64,000 nt of DNA from JASGIT01 sp047601665 (GTDB taxonomy: Bacteria > Pseudomonadota > Gammaproteobacteria > Burkholderiales > Burkholderiaceae_C). The first letter of the stretch is position 1, and every line of letters starts with the position of its first letter. The position numbers were made by a program, and so were the translations under genes. Shown one piece after another: positions 15,769 to 27,399 of this stretch. The notes beneath the pieces were generated by a model. That model was not told the origin of the DNA, made no database searches, and was given only the letters and a program-made list of their open reading frames with translations. The stretch covers positions 2,790,001 to 2,854,000 of the forward strand of contig JASGIT010000001.1 in NCBI GenBank assembly GCA_047601665.1, in the 5' to 3' direction.

Positions 15769-16629
15769 ATGAACACCAAACAACAACTCAAGCAGCTCGT
15801 CGAGGCCCGCAACGGCCTGATCGTGCCCGGCGCGTTCAACGCGCTCTCTGCCAAGGTCATCGAAGACCTGGGCTTCAAGGCCATCTATGTCACCGGCGCG
15901 GGCGTGACCAACATGTGGTTCGGTATGCCCGACCAGGGTTTCATGGGCCTGGCCGAGATCGCCGACCATACGGCTCGCATCCGCGACACGGTCGAAGTGC
16001 CGCTGCTGGTGGACGCCGACACGGGCTTCGGCAACGCGCTCAACGTCTACCACACGGTGCGCGTGCTGGAGCGCGCGGGCGCCGACTGCATCCAGCTCGA
16101 AGACCAGGTGGCGCCCAAGCGCTGCGGGCATTTCTCGGGCAAAGAAGTGATCAGCACCGAGGAGGCCGTCAGCAAGATCAAGGCCGCCGTCGATGCGCGC
16201 CGCGATCCTGACTTTCTCATCATGGCCCGCACCGACGCCGCCGCCACGCACGGCTTCGAGGCAGCCGTGGAGCGCGCGCAGAGGTTCGCCGAGGCGGGCG
16301 CCGACATCCTGTTCGTCGAGGCCGTGACCAAGGCCGAGGAAGTGCGCGCGCTGCCCCAGCGCCTCGCCAAGCCCCAGCTCATGAACATGGTGATCGGCGG
16401 CAAGACACCCATCTTCAACGCCGACCAGTTGGCCGAACTCGGCTTCGGCATCGTGCTGTATGCCAACGCCGCTCTGCAAGGCGCCGTGACCGGTATGCAG
16501 AAGGCGCTGACGGTGCTGCGTGACGAGAAGGAAGTGCTGGAATCGAGCGGCCTCGTCGCCACCTTCGCCGAGCGCCAGCGCCTGGTCAGCAAGCCCGCCT
16601 GGGACGCGCTGGAAAAGCGCTACACCTGA
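15769..16629 (+). CDS. Isocitrate lyase/PEP mutase family lyase, 2-methylisocitrate lyase-like
   Basis: 286 residues of the ICL/PEP-mutase superfamily. Visible motifs are LVDADTGFGNALNVYHTVR (metal-binding Asp), QLEDQVAPKRCGHFSGKEV with the catalytic KRCGH loop, and ARTDAAATHGFEAAVERA. In the last methylcitrate step PrpB splits 2-methylisocitrate into pyruvate and succinate. The context (last gene after prpC-acnD-prpF) supports that role. However, the stretch around GVTNMWFGMPDQGFMGLAE looks closer to the dimethylmalate-lyase or carboxyphosphonate-mutase branch than to classical PrpB, so the exact substrate is uncertain. Confidence 0.7.
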   Translation: MNTKQQLKQLVEARNGLIVPGAFNALSAKVIEDLGFKAIYVTGAGVTNMWFGMPDQGFMGLAEIADHTARIRDTVEVPLLVDADTGFGNALNVYHTVRVLERAGADCIQLEDQVAPKRCGHFSGKEVISTEEAVSKIKAAVDARRDPDFLIMARTDAAATHGFEAAVERAQRFAEAGADILFVEAVTKAEEVRALPQRLAKPQLMNMVIGGKTPIFNADQLAELGFGIVLYANAALQGAVTGMQKALTVLRDEKEVLESSGLVATFAERQRLVSKPAWDALEKRYT

Positions 16630-16727
16630 TCCTCCGCGCCAGCGGCGCGGTACCCGAACCTCGAAGACCCTGGCCGGCGCCGCTTCCCGCAGCGCCGGCG
16701 GGGTGTGCTCATCCCATCGTTCATGCC

Positions 16728-17192
16728 ATGAAGAATTCCATCAAGAGCATCCTGGTCGCCAACCGTGGCGAGATCTCCATCCGCGCCGCCGCCGAGCTGG
16801 GTATCCGCACGGTGGCGATCTACGCGAACGAAGACCGCCTCGCGCTGCACCGCTTCAAGGCCGACGAGAGCTACCTCGTGGGAGAGGGGGCTGCCCTATC
16901 GAGGCCTACCTCGATATCCCCGGCATCCTGGAGATCGCCAAGCGCGCGAATGTCGATGCCATCCACCCCGGCTACGGCTTCCTGTCCGAAAACCCGGGTT
17001 CGCGCAGGCCTGCGCCGACGCGGGCATCGCCTTCATCGGCCCCAAGCCCGAGGTGATGCGCGAGCTGGGCAACAAGGTGGCCGCCCGCGCGCTGGCCGAA
17101 CGCCTGCAAGTGCCGGTGGTGCCCGCCACCGGCGCGCTGCCTGAGGACGACGGCGAATGCCTGCGCCTGGCGCGAGAGGTGGGCTACCCCGA
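16728..17192 (+). pseudogene. Pyruvate carboxylase, N-terminal fragment with two frameshifts
   Basis: The start at 16728 (KSILVANRGEISIRAAAELG) opens a biotin-carboxylase N-terminal domain. The stretch EDRLALHRFKADESYLVGEG is typical of pyruvate carboxylase. Frame shifts of one base near 16890 and near 16998 are needed to continue through IEAYLDIPGILEIAKRANVD, DAIHPGYGFLSENP and FAQACADAGIAFIGPKPEVM. Homology ends at VGYP (about 17192). Roughly 140 of the expected 1150 residues remain; the ATP-grasp core, carboxyltransferase and biotin domains are gone. The lost part appears replaced by the hydrolase cassette that follows. Confidence 0.75.
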
Positions 17193-17398
17193 GCGCTACC
17201 TGCTCGCGTTCATGTATGACCACCTTGGCGAGCACGACCTCTCGCGTAGTCATCATGGCAACGGCTCCAGACCAGGGGCGGCCCGCCAGCCGATTTGCCA
17301 TCAATTGAGGTTGTGTCGGCTCGAAGCCATCGCTACGATGGCCGTTCCAGTGTTCGAGTTGTCCTGTACTTGGACGTCGAAATTTCTGAGGGAGGACC

Positions 17399-20183
17399 AT
17401 GATGAAGCGATTGGTTCTGTTCTCCGACGGCACGGGCAACAGCTCCGCCAAAGCCGAGAAGACGAACGTCTGGCGTCTGTTTGAGGCCCTGGATCAGGCC
17501 TCCTTCGATCAGCTCGCCAAGTACGACGACGGTGTGGGCACGTCATCGAACAAGTACCTCGCGGCATTGGGCGGCGCTTTCGGCTATGGCCTGAAGCGCA
17601 ACGTCATCGACCTCTACAAGTTCGTCTGCCGCAACTACGACGGTGCTGCGGGCGACAAAATCTACGGCTTTGGATTCAGCCGCGGCGCGTTCACCATCCG
17701 TATCGTCGCCGCCTTGATCGCCACGCAAGGACTGGTCAAGGGACGATCGGAGTCGGAACTGCACGCCAACGCCCTGATCGCCTATCGCCAGTACCGCGCG
17801 GAGCGCTTCAAGTCGTGGAGCCCGATCGTCATCCTTGGCCGCTGGCTGCGCGATCATGTGTTCATGCCGTGGTCGGGCATCGCGCTTCGCAGGCATCGCA
17901 CATCCCGGAGGCCCGGCAGCGTGCCGATCGAGTTTCTGGGCCTGTGGGACACGGTGGGCGCCTATGGGATGCCCATCGACGAACTCAAATGGGGTTTCGA
18001 CAAGCTGATCTGGCCCATGGTGGCCGTCGACCGCCATCTCCCGATGGTGGTCCGGCACTGCAGCCACGCGCTGGCCCTGGATGAACAGCGCCAGACCTTC
18101 ACGCCGACGCTGTTCGACGAGAGTTTCGAGGCCGCTGCTGTTCAGGCCGGTCGGGTTCCTTCCGAACGCCTGACACAAGTCTGGTTCTGTGGCGTTCATT
18201 CGAACGTCGGTGGCGGCTATCCGGAAGACAAGCTGTCACTGGTGCCGATGGATTGGATCGCCAGCCAGGCGGTGGCGGCCGGGCTGCACTTCGACGCGGC
18301 CATGCTGGCCGAGAAATCGGCCGAGCGTTCCGGATACGCCCGGATCTATGACTCGCGCGCCGGCGTCGCGGCCTACTACCGCTACCGCCCCCGCACCATC
18401 GAGCTGGGCCGGTATCCCGACGGAACCACGATCCGCCCGATCATCCACGGTAGCGTGATCATGCGGTTGGTCAAAGGCTCGGACGCCTACGCGCCAATCT
18501 CGCTGCCCGCCGAGTTCGACGTGCTAGCGCCTGATGGCCAACTGATACCGATGCATGGCTTTCCGTACGCAGACAAGGGCGTCGCCATGCGAGAGGACCG
18601 TCCGAAGTCCAGCCTGGCGCCGGACCCCGTCGTCGACGAACGGGTCCAGGCCCTGGTCGCAGCCATCGCCGAGCTGAAGCGCGCGTCGCCGCAGCCCGAG
18701 ATGGTCGAGCAGGTGCGGGACACGGTCTGGTGGCGTCGCGTGGCGTACTTCGCCACGCTGGGAGCGACGTTGATGCTGGTCGCGTTTCCGTTCGCAGCGG
18801 ACTTCTACGCGTCTTTCGTGGAGCGGATCGTCAACGCACTGGGCAAGGACTATGGCACCCGCTGGAACGAGGGCGTGCATCTGGCAGACGAGTACGCCCA
18901 CAGCATCGACCGAGGCTGCGGGCAAGGTGCTTCCCCCCTATGTCGACCTGTGGCTGCATGCGCTCGGGCAGCGTCCTCTCGAAATGATCACGGCTATCGT
19001 GATGGTCGCGATCCCCTACGCGGCAGGGTCCTTCCTCGGCACGCGTATTCACGACCGGGCATGGTTCGCCTGGCACCCGGCCCGGCGCGCCGACTATGTG
19101 GCCTGGGTCCGCGAGTCGTTTCGCAAAAGCCTGATCAAGGCGGCGGTGGTGGCCGTCGTACTGGGCGCGCTGACCTGGTTGGCACGACACGATGGGGATG
19201 GCAGTCCGCTGGCTGCGCTCTCCCGACTCGCTTTCTATCTATCGTTCGCAGTGCTTGTCTGGCGCTTCGCACTGTTCGTCCGGGGCAAGCATTTCGCGAA
19301 GTCCGGGCGCACCTCACCCGGACAGTTGCCGATCACGCCGACACTCTGGGTGGCGCGCAGGCTGCGCACCACGCGCTGGCTGACGGCGCTCTATCACCTC
19401 ATGGCCGAACGCATCGTGCCAATCGCCGTGACACTGCTGGTGCTCGCCGTAGCCTTCTTTGCGGCTTTGCACGTCGTGTATCTGGGCGAGGAAGCAGCAG
19501 GGGCGTTCTGCAAGGGCGCCGCTGCACTTCCGGTCTCTTCGGATGGCACGCCGCAGACCAGGGCGGGCTTCGCCACGGGCCAAGTGTGCTGGCCGGCGAG
19601 CGCCAGCGTAAAGGCTGGCCGACGCTACCGCGCCGAACTGCAGATCGGTGACGGCGATGCGTGGTGGTTCGATCGAACGAAGCGGACCGATCCATCCGGA
19701 TTCGCCGGCACTGAGCCCAAGCATCTGGCCGCAGCCGTACTCAAGCGAAATTGGACTGCCAATTGGTTCACGCCCATTCTGCGTGTAGGAAGCTTCGGAC
19801 TCGACGAGTTCCCGATGAAGGCTGTGTGCGCGGGTAGCGGGACCTGCCGCCAAGTACCTTACGCACAGACCCTTGAGCCTGCTTCGTTGGGCATCTTCGA
19901 GCCCATTTCCGCCGAGCTCGCGCAGCGCCTCGTCGAGGACTGTCCGCATCCCGAGGCGCCCCGCAAGGCGGTGGTCGAGTTCGTTGCGCAGCACGATGGA
20001 CAGATCTATCTCTTCGTCAATGACGCACTGTTGCCCTGGCCGATCGAGGACGGGCCGTGGCCGTTCTACAAGAACAATACCGGCGGCGGCCGCCTCACGA
20101 TCGCCGACATCACGGAGCACGCGCCGCCCGCAGCCAGCGACATTGCCTGCACCCCCGCGACGCGGAACAGGAGTTCACCATGA
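17399..20183 (+). pseudogene. DUF2235 membrane-anchored alpha/beta hydrolase, interrupted by one frameshift
   Basis: The first frame gives the DUF2235 catalytic domain: LVLFSDGTGNSSAK, nucleophile elbow GFGFSRGAF with Ser94, Asp184 in LGLWDTVGAYG and His267 in FCGVHSNVGGGYP, a complete triad. A membrane helix sits at about 435-460. Near 18900-18915 the frame breaks. The other frame then continues with four more hydrophobic helices (for example ITAIVMVAIPYAAGSFLG) and a soluble tail of about 250 residues, ending at 20183 and overlapping the next ATG. Restored length is about 927 residues. The relation to T6SS Tle lipases is by fold only; no T6SS gene is nearby. The frameshift may be real or a sequencing error. 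Confidence 0.7.
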
Positions 20184-21694
20184 TGAAGATCGATCGTGCC
20201 CGCAGCTTTTCACGGCCCAGCCTCATCGCAAAGATGTTCGTAGCGACGCTGCTGCTCGCGGCGATGCTGCTGAACACTGGTTGCACGACGGTCGCCGAAA
20301 TCCGGACCCACCATCAGGCCAGCGGCGAACTGATCGCAATCGACGCGGACAGTCCCAGCGTCGGCTGTGCCGCAGCCGCCAGCACTGCCGACGCGCGCGC
20401 CTACTCGATCGAGGACTACCAGAAGTACTGGGCCGGATTCGTGGAGTTCGATGACGAGGGATGGCTTTACGACCCGCGCGGCCAGCAGACACAGATGTCG
20501 GCCGTGCAAGCGCGTCTGCGAGCGGAGTTGAACGACCCTCAATACAGCAACACCGATTTTCTGGTCGTCGCCTTCATTCATGGATGGCACCACAACGCCC
20601 ATCACACCGACTGCAACGTGCACGAGTTCCGCGCGATGCTGAAGGTCGCAAGCGAGCGTTATGCCGCGGAGGCCGCACTAAATCCGCAGATGCATCCGAG
20701 ACGCATCGTGGGGATCTACGCCGGATGGCGCGGCGAGTCGATTGCCGTCGAAGGACTCAATGTCACCACCGTGCTGGATCGCAGGAACGCCGCGGAGCGC
20801 GTGGCCAAGGGCGACGTGCGTGAGCTCTTCGCCCTGCTGCGCAAGCTTCAGATCGGCGAAACGCAGAAGGCGGATCCAACTGGCGGCCCGATGCGTGCGG
20901 ACCGCATGCGCACGGTCGTCATTGGGCACAGCTTCGGCGGACTGATCGCCTTCCACGGGCTGTCGCCGGCGGTGCTGAACGAACTCACCCTGACCAAACC
21001 GGAGCCCGAGCAGGGGTGTCGGCCCACCGTTTATCGTCCACCTGCCGTGCAATTGCATAACGGCGTGCGGGTGGCGCAAGACGTGCGCACAGCGGCTGAA
21101 CGGGAGAGGGCCGCGCCGGTCTTCCCTGACATGCTGATACTGGTCAATCCGGCATTCGAAGCGACGCGCTTTGAATCACTGCATGCGCTGATGCGGCCAA
21201 ACGGTTGCCCCTATCCGGAGGACAGGCCAAAAGTGGTGGTGGTCACGGCGGACAACGATCGTGCGACTGGCACGATCTTCCACGCCGGTCGCAAAGTGCT
21301 GACCTTGCTCGAAGCCTATCCGCGCGAGAGCGGCAACGACGAGAATGCTTCGCGCGAACGTGACGCGAACACTCATGCGATCGGATTCACGCAGCGTTAC
21401 CAGACCCATCGGCTCTGCCTGGTCGGCGAGGGCGCGAAGCGGCACGCCGTGGCGGCGCTCACACCGCCGGCGTCGCCGGACTGGCCGCTTGAGCCGTATG
21501 CGCCCGTATGGGTGGTGCGGGCACCGCCGGGCATCGTCAATGGGCACAACGGCTTCTTCTTTGCCGAGCCGGAACCCGGGACGACCAAGCAGCAGCCCTA
21601 TCTGCTGAACTGGCTGGTGGGCCTGCACTTGCTCGGCCCGGGCCCGGGCTCGCCGGTGATGACGACGAACGAGGCGTGCCCTCGACCGCTGTGA
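20180..21694 (+). CDS. Lipoprotein alpha/beta hydrolase
   Basis: 504 residues. An N-terminal signal with lipobox (LLNTGC, Cys35) predicts a lipid-anchored periplasmic or outer-membrane protein. The core shows FLVVAFIHGWHHNAHHTD (oxyanion strand) and RTVVIGHSFGGLIAF, in which Ser251 is the nucleophile. The ATG at 20180 overlaps the DUF2235 stop (ATGA), so the two are translationally coupled. Both genes start with the same ATGATGAAG sequence. Substrate is unknown; a lipid ester is the plausible class. It is intact, unlike its partner. I do not recognise a named family beyond alpha/beta hydrolase. Confidence 0.7.
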   Translation: MMKIDRARSFSRPSLIAKMFVATLLLAAMLLNTGCTTVAEIRTHHQASGELIAIDADSPSVGCAAAASTADARAYSIEDYQKYWAGFVEFDDEGWLYDPRGQQTQMSAVQARLRAELNDPQYSNTDFLVVAFIHGWHHNAHHTDCNVHEFRAMLKVASERYAAEAALNPQMHPRRIVGIYAGWRGESIAVEGLNVTTVLDRRNAAERVAKGDVRELFALLRKLQIGETQKADPTGGPMRADRMRTVVIGHSFGGLIAFHGLSPAVLNELTLTKPEPEQGCRPTVYRPPAVQLHNGVRVAQDVRTAAERERAAPVFPDMLILVNPAFEATRFESLHALMRPNGCPYPEDRPKVVVVTADNDRATGTIFHAGRKVLTLLEAYPRESGNDENASRERDANTHAIGFTQRYQTHRLCLVGEGAKRHAVAALTPPASPDWPLEPYAPVWVVRAPPGIVNGHNGFFFAEPEPGTTKQQPYLLNWLVGLHLLGPGPGSPVMTTNEACPRPL

Positions 21695-21830
21695 GGTTTG
21701 GTGCCGCTTGATTGAAAACGCGATGTCAGTAGCGATTCTGGCTTTGGCAGGCTCCGCATTTGCCTTGAGAGGCACCTGTGCATTCACGAGACAGGGCCGC
21801 GCTGTGGGGAATTGGTGCTGGCGGTACCTA

Positions 21831-22025
21831 CTACCTCAGGCGCTCGCTCAGCGGCTGGGCTAGCGTGCGTGCAAATGGGTCGGCTATGCTGTCTGCGAGA
21901 CAGGGGACAACCAGAGCGATGGGCCTGCTCGGATAGACGGCCACAGGCTGCGCAATGGCAATGCAAGCCACGGCGGCGCAAAGGGAAGCAGCCAGCGCTT
22001 GGCGTAGCAGATGTCGGCGTTGCAC
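21831..22025 (-). pseudogene. TctC/Bug-type solute-binding protein, N-terminal fragment
   Basis: Only 64 codons: a signal peptide (QALAASLCAAVACIAIAQPV) and then YPSRPIALVVP and DPFARTLAQPLSERL, the opening of Bug-family (tripartite tricarboxylate transporter) binding proteins, which normally run to about 320 residues. The frame stops at 21831. It marks the right edge of the rearranged patch between the pyc fragment and the large catabolic operon. Confidence 0.65.
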
Positions 22026-22061
22026 AGTTTTGCCACCCTGGTGGATGGGATGGAGATAGGT

Positions 22062-22822
22062 TCAATGCAACTTGGCGAAAGAGGCCAACAGCGACATGCC
22101 GGCCAACAGTAGTAACGCGCTGACAGTCCGGCGTAATAATGCCGGATTCAGCGGCGGCATGTAGCGTTTCTGCAACCAGCCGACGCCATGCACAACGGGC
22201 AGCGCCGACAAGCTCAGCAATGCCGAGTAGGCCGAGAAATGGCCCGAGGCAACCACCAGCGTGAGCCGCAGCACCTGGTTGATGGCGAACATCAGCACCA
22301 GGCATTGCCGCACCAGGTCGCGTGGCAGCGGCTGGCGGTACATGTGGTAGACCATGGGCGGCCCGGCGCTGGAGAACAGGCCGCCCAGCAGCCCTGACAG
22401 CGCGCCAATGAAGATGAAAGCGGGGCGGCCAGAGACGGTCTCGCGCGGTTTCGCGTCCCGCATCAATGCAATGGCACAGGCCAGGATGGCCAGCCCCAGC
22501 AAGCCACGCAGCCACTGCACGGCGTTGCTGGAAAGCCAGGTGAGCAACGCCACGCCTGCCGCCACGCCGACGAGGCTGGGAAGGATGGCGGGCTGAACGA
22601 CCCGCCATTCGGATTGCAGCTTGTGCAGGCGGAAAAAAGACACTGCGTTGACGAGCGTCAGAACCGTCGCGGCATTGGCGGCATCGACGACTGGCACCAG
22701 GTCAAACATCGCCAGCAGCCCGAGCAGCACCAGGCCGAACGCGAAACCCGTCAGATTCTGAATGCCTGTGGCCAGCGCGACGCAGGCGATGAAGCCCGCA
22801 TAGGTGAGGGCATCGTGCGGTG

Positions 22823-22826
<4 letters not shown>
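22062..22826 (-). CDS. TauE/SafE-family membrane transporter
   Basis: 254 residues with about eight hydrophobic helices and the repeated TauE/SafE architecture (TGIQNLTGFAFGLVLLGLLA near the N-terminus, then GALSGLLGGLFSSAGPPMVY after the midpoint). Such proteins export or import sulfite, sulfonates or organic anions. The start at 22826 overlaps the glpK stop (ATGA), so it is the last gene of the long operon. An acid produced by the pathway could be its substrate, but nothing in the sequence shows this. Confidence 0.75.
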
Positions 22827-24300
<1,474 letters not shown>

Positions 24301-24304
<4 letters not shown>

Positions 24305-25782
24305 GCCGACACGCCACCCAGGCAGAGGTACTTCACCTCTACATAGTCCTCGATGCCGTGGCGGGATCCCTCGCGGCCCAGGCCCGACTGCTTGACGCCG
24401 CCGAAGGGCACTTCGGCGGTCGAGATGAGGCCGGTGTTGACGCCTACCATGCCGTACTCCAACGCTTCGCCCACGCGGAAGATGCGGCCCACGTCGCGGC
24501 TGTAGAAGTAGCTGGCCAGCCCGAACTCGGTGTCGTTGGCCAGGCGGATGGCTTCGTCCTCGGTCTCGAAGCGGAACACCGGGGCCATCGGGCCAAAGGT
24601 TTCCTCGCGGGCGCAGACCATGTCGGGCGTCGCGTTGGCCAGCAGTGTCGGCGCATAGAAGCGTTCGCCGATGCGATGGCCGCCAGCGATGAGCTGTGCG
24701 CCCTTGGCGGCCGCATCGGCCACGTGGCGCTCGATCTTCAGGATGGCATCCTCGTCGATCATCGGGCCCTGTGTCGTGCCAGCTTCGAAAGGGTTGCCAA
24801 CCTTGATCGCGCGCACCTTGTCGGCCAGCTTGGCGACGAAGGCGTCGTAGACGCCGGACTGCACGTAGATGCGGTTGGCGCAGACGCAGGTCTGGCCGGC
24901 GTTGCGGTACTTGCTGACCAGCGCACCTTCGGCGGCGGCATCCAGGTCGGCGTCGTCGAAGACGATGAAGGGCGCGTTGCCGCCCAGTTCCAGCGACAGT
25001 TTCTTGATGGTCGGCGCACACTGGCGCATCAGGATGCGGCCAACCTCGGTGGAGCCGGTGAACGACAGGTGCCGCACGATGTCGCTCTCGCACAGGCTCT
25101 TGCCGATGGCAATGGACTGCGGGCCGTCGCCGGTGACGACGTTCAGTACGCCCGGCGGCAAACCTGCTTCGCGCGCCAGCGCGACAACCGCGAGCGCCGA
25201 CAGCGGCGTTTGCTCGGCTGGCTTGACCACGACCGTGCAGCCTGCTGCAATGGCCGGAGCGACCTTGCGGGTGATCATTGCGATGGGAAAGTTCCACGGC
25301 GTGATCGCTGCGCAGACGCCGACCGGCTCGCGCAGCACCAGGTAGCGCTTGTCCTTGTCGGTGGTCGGGATGGTTTCACCATAGACGCGGCGGGCCTCTT
25401 CGGCGAACCACTCGATGAAGCTCGCGCCAAAGCCTACTTCGCCACGGGCTTCGGCCAGCGGCTTGCCTTGCTCGGCGGACATGATCGTCGCCAAATCCTC
25501 GGCGTTGTCTTGTAGCAAACGAAACCACTTCAGCATCACCGCCGAGCGCTGCTTGGCGGGCAGCGCGCGCCATGCCTTGCCGGCGTGCTTTGCCGCATCG
25601 ATGGCGGCCTGCGTTTCTGCCATGCCTACATTGGCGACGCTTGCCAGCGTTTGGCCGGTGCTGGGGTCGGTCACGTCGAAGCGGCTGTTGCCGGCAACCC
25701 AGGCGTCGCCAATCAGTGCATCCGTGCGCAGCAGATCGGGGCGGGCCAGGCGGTTCAAGGGAGGGGGGAGTGTGGCGGTCAT
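24301..25782 (-). CDS. NAD(P)-dependent succinate-semialdehyde dehydrogenase family enzyme (GabD-like)
   Basis: 493 residues of the aldehyde dehydrogenase superfamily. The catalytic pair is the Glu in KLSLELGGNAPFIV and the Cys in NAGQTCVCANR. The segment ITPWNFPIAMITRKVAPAIA is the cofactor strand typical of GabD. In GABA catabolism it oxidises succinate semialdehyde, but no GABA gene is here. In this operon a role on glycolaldehyde, glyceraldehyde or 2-oxoglutarate semialdehyde from the aldonate branch is more likely (inference). It overlaps glpD upstream and glpK downstream by four bases each. Confidence 0.85.
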
Positions 25783-27398
25783 GCGGATGGTGTGGTTGGG
25801 GAGGAAGTGCCCAGGCCACGGTAGCGGCGGGCCAGGTTTTCAAAGGCCAGGATTTCGCTCTCGGGCACGGGGCGCCCCAGTTCCTCGGCAAGCAGTTCGG
25901 CGGCCGGGCGGGCCAGCGCCTCGGCCTTCGCCGCGTCGAGAAACAGCAGGCGGCAGCGGCGGGCCAGCAGGTCTTCCACGGTGCGCGCCGCCTCGAAGCG
26001 CACGGCAAAGCGCAGCATGGCCTCGCTGAAGCCGCCGCTGCCGTCGCGCCAGAGCCAGCGGCCCGCGCCAGGCAATGCGCGCAGCACGGCCGCGTCGCTG
26101 CCGTACAAGTGCTCGCCTGGGGGTTGCGCCAGGCTGCCCGCAGCGTTGGCCGGCGCACCAGCGAGGCGCAGCGTGGAGGTGAAGTCCCCGCCGCGCGCTG
26201 GCAACAGCTTTGCCTCCATGCAGTGCCGCATCACGTCCTCGGCCATGGCGCGGTAGGTGGTCCATTTGCCGCCCGTGACGGTGACCAGGCCCGAGCGGCC
26301 CACGATCACGGTGTGCTCGCGCGAGATTTTTTTCGTACTGTCGGCGCCATCGCCCGAGGGCTTGACCAGCGGGCGCAAGCCGGCCCAGACCGACAACACG
26401 TCTTCACGCTGCGGCGCGCGGGACAGGTAGCCTGCCGCCTCCTTCAGGATGAAGCCGATCTCCTCCTCGGTGGCGGCGGGCTCGGCCGGAAGGTCGGTGC
26501 GCGGCGCATCGGTCGTGCCAAGCAGCGTCTTGCCCAGCCAGGGCACGGCGAACAGCACGCGCCCGTCGGAGGTCTTGGGCACGATCAGCGCATCGTTTCC
26601 GGGCAGGAAATCGCGGCTTACGACGACGTGTACGCCTTGGCTCGGCGCGACCATGGGCTTCGGTGCAGGCGCGCCGGGGTCGCGATCCATGTCCCGCACT
26701 GCATCCACCCAGACGCCCGTGGCGTTGATGACTGCCGCACTGCGCAAGGTGAGGATTTCCCCGGTCTCCGCGTCACGCACCGTCACACCGCGCACCTTGC
26801 CATCTTCGCGCAGCAGTGCCGTGGCCGGGCAGTGGTTCAGCACTGCCGCGCCGTGCTCGGCTGCGGTGCGGGCGAGCGCCACGGCCAGGCGGGCGTCGTC
26901 GAACTGGCCGTCCCAGTAGCGCACGCCTCCGGCAAGCTGCGGTTGCTTTAGGTTGGGCAGTGCGGCGAGCGCCTGCGCCGTGGAGAGCCATTGCGTGCTG
27001 CCCAGCCCACGGCGGCCCGCCAGCGCGTCGTAGAGCTTCAGGCCGATACCGTAGAACGCCGGCTGCCACCAGCGGTAGGCCGGCAGCACGAAGGCCAGCG
27101 GCTGGGCCAGGTGCGGAGCGTTGGCCAACAGCGTGGCCCGTTCGTGCAATGCTTCGCGCACCAGCGAGACGTTGCCCTGCGCCAGGTAGCGCACGCCGCC
27201 GTGTACCAGCTTGGTTGCGCGCGAGGACGTGCCCTTTGCAAAGTCCTCGGCCTCCACCAGCGCCACCGCAAAACCGCGCGCCGCCGCGTCGAGCGCGACG
27301 CCCAGGCCCGTGGCGCCGCCACCGATGACGACGAGATCCCATTGAGAGGTGCTGCGCAGCCGGGCCAGCAGGGCCGTACGGTCCAGCGGTGTCGCCAT
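25779..27398 (-). CDS. glpD: Aerobic glycerol-3-phosphate dehydrogenase
   Basis: 539 residues. FAD-binding Rossmann motif WDLVVIGGGATGLGVALDAA is followed by EAEDFAKGTSSRATKLVHGG and VRYL, both GlpD hallmarks, with a C-terminal cap domain. It is a membrane-associated flavoenzyme that oxidises glycerol 3-phosphate to dihydroxyacetone phosphate and passes electrons to quinone. It begins one base after the SDR stop and overlaps gabD, so it is embedded in the sugar operon rather than in a separate glp regulon. Confidence 0.9.
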   Translation of the reverse strand: MATPLDRTALLARLRSTSQWDLVVIGGGATGLGVALDAAARGFAVALVEAEDFAKGTSSRATKLVHGGVRYLAQGNVSLVREALHERATLLANAPHLAQPLAFVLPAYRWWQPAFYGIGLKLYDALAGRRGLGSTQWLSTAQALAALPNLKQPQLAGGVRYWDGQFDDARLAVALARTAAEHGAAVLNHCPATALLREDGKVRGVTVRDAETGEILTLRSAAVINATGVWVDAVRDMDRDPGAPAPKPMVAPSQGVHVVVSRDFLPGNDALIVPKTSDGRVLFAVPWLGKTLLGTTDAPRTDLPAEPAATEEEIGFILKEAAGYLSRAPQREDVLSVWAGLRPLVKPSGDGADSTKKISREHTVIVGRSGLVTVTGGKWTTYRAMAEDVMRHCMEAKLLPARGGDFTSTLRLAGAPANAAGSLAQPPGEHLYGSDAAVLRALPGAGRWLWRDGSGGFSEAMLRFAVRFEAARTVEDLLARRCRLLFLDAAKAEALARPAAELLAEELGRPVPESEILAFENLARRYRGLGTSSPTTPSA

Positions 27399-27399
27399 G

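Noticed and set aside
16674..16699. Terminator after the prpB-like gene
   Set aside because: A GC-rich hairpin is possible here, but there is no T-run, so I did not call it.
17399..21694. Type VI secretion effector-immunity locus
   Set aside because: The DUF2235 fold alone is not evidence. No VgrG, PAAR, Hcp, adaptor or Tss gene is within the window.
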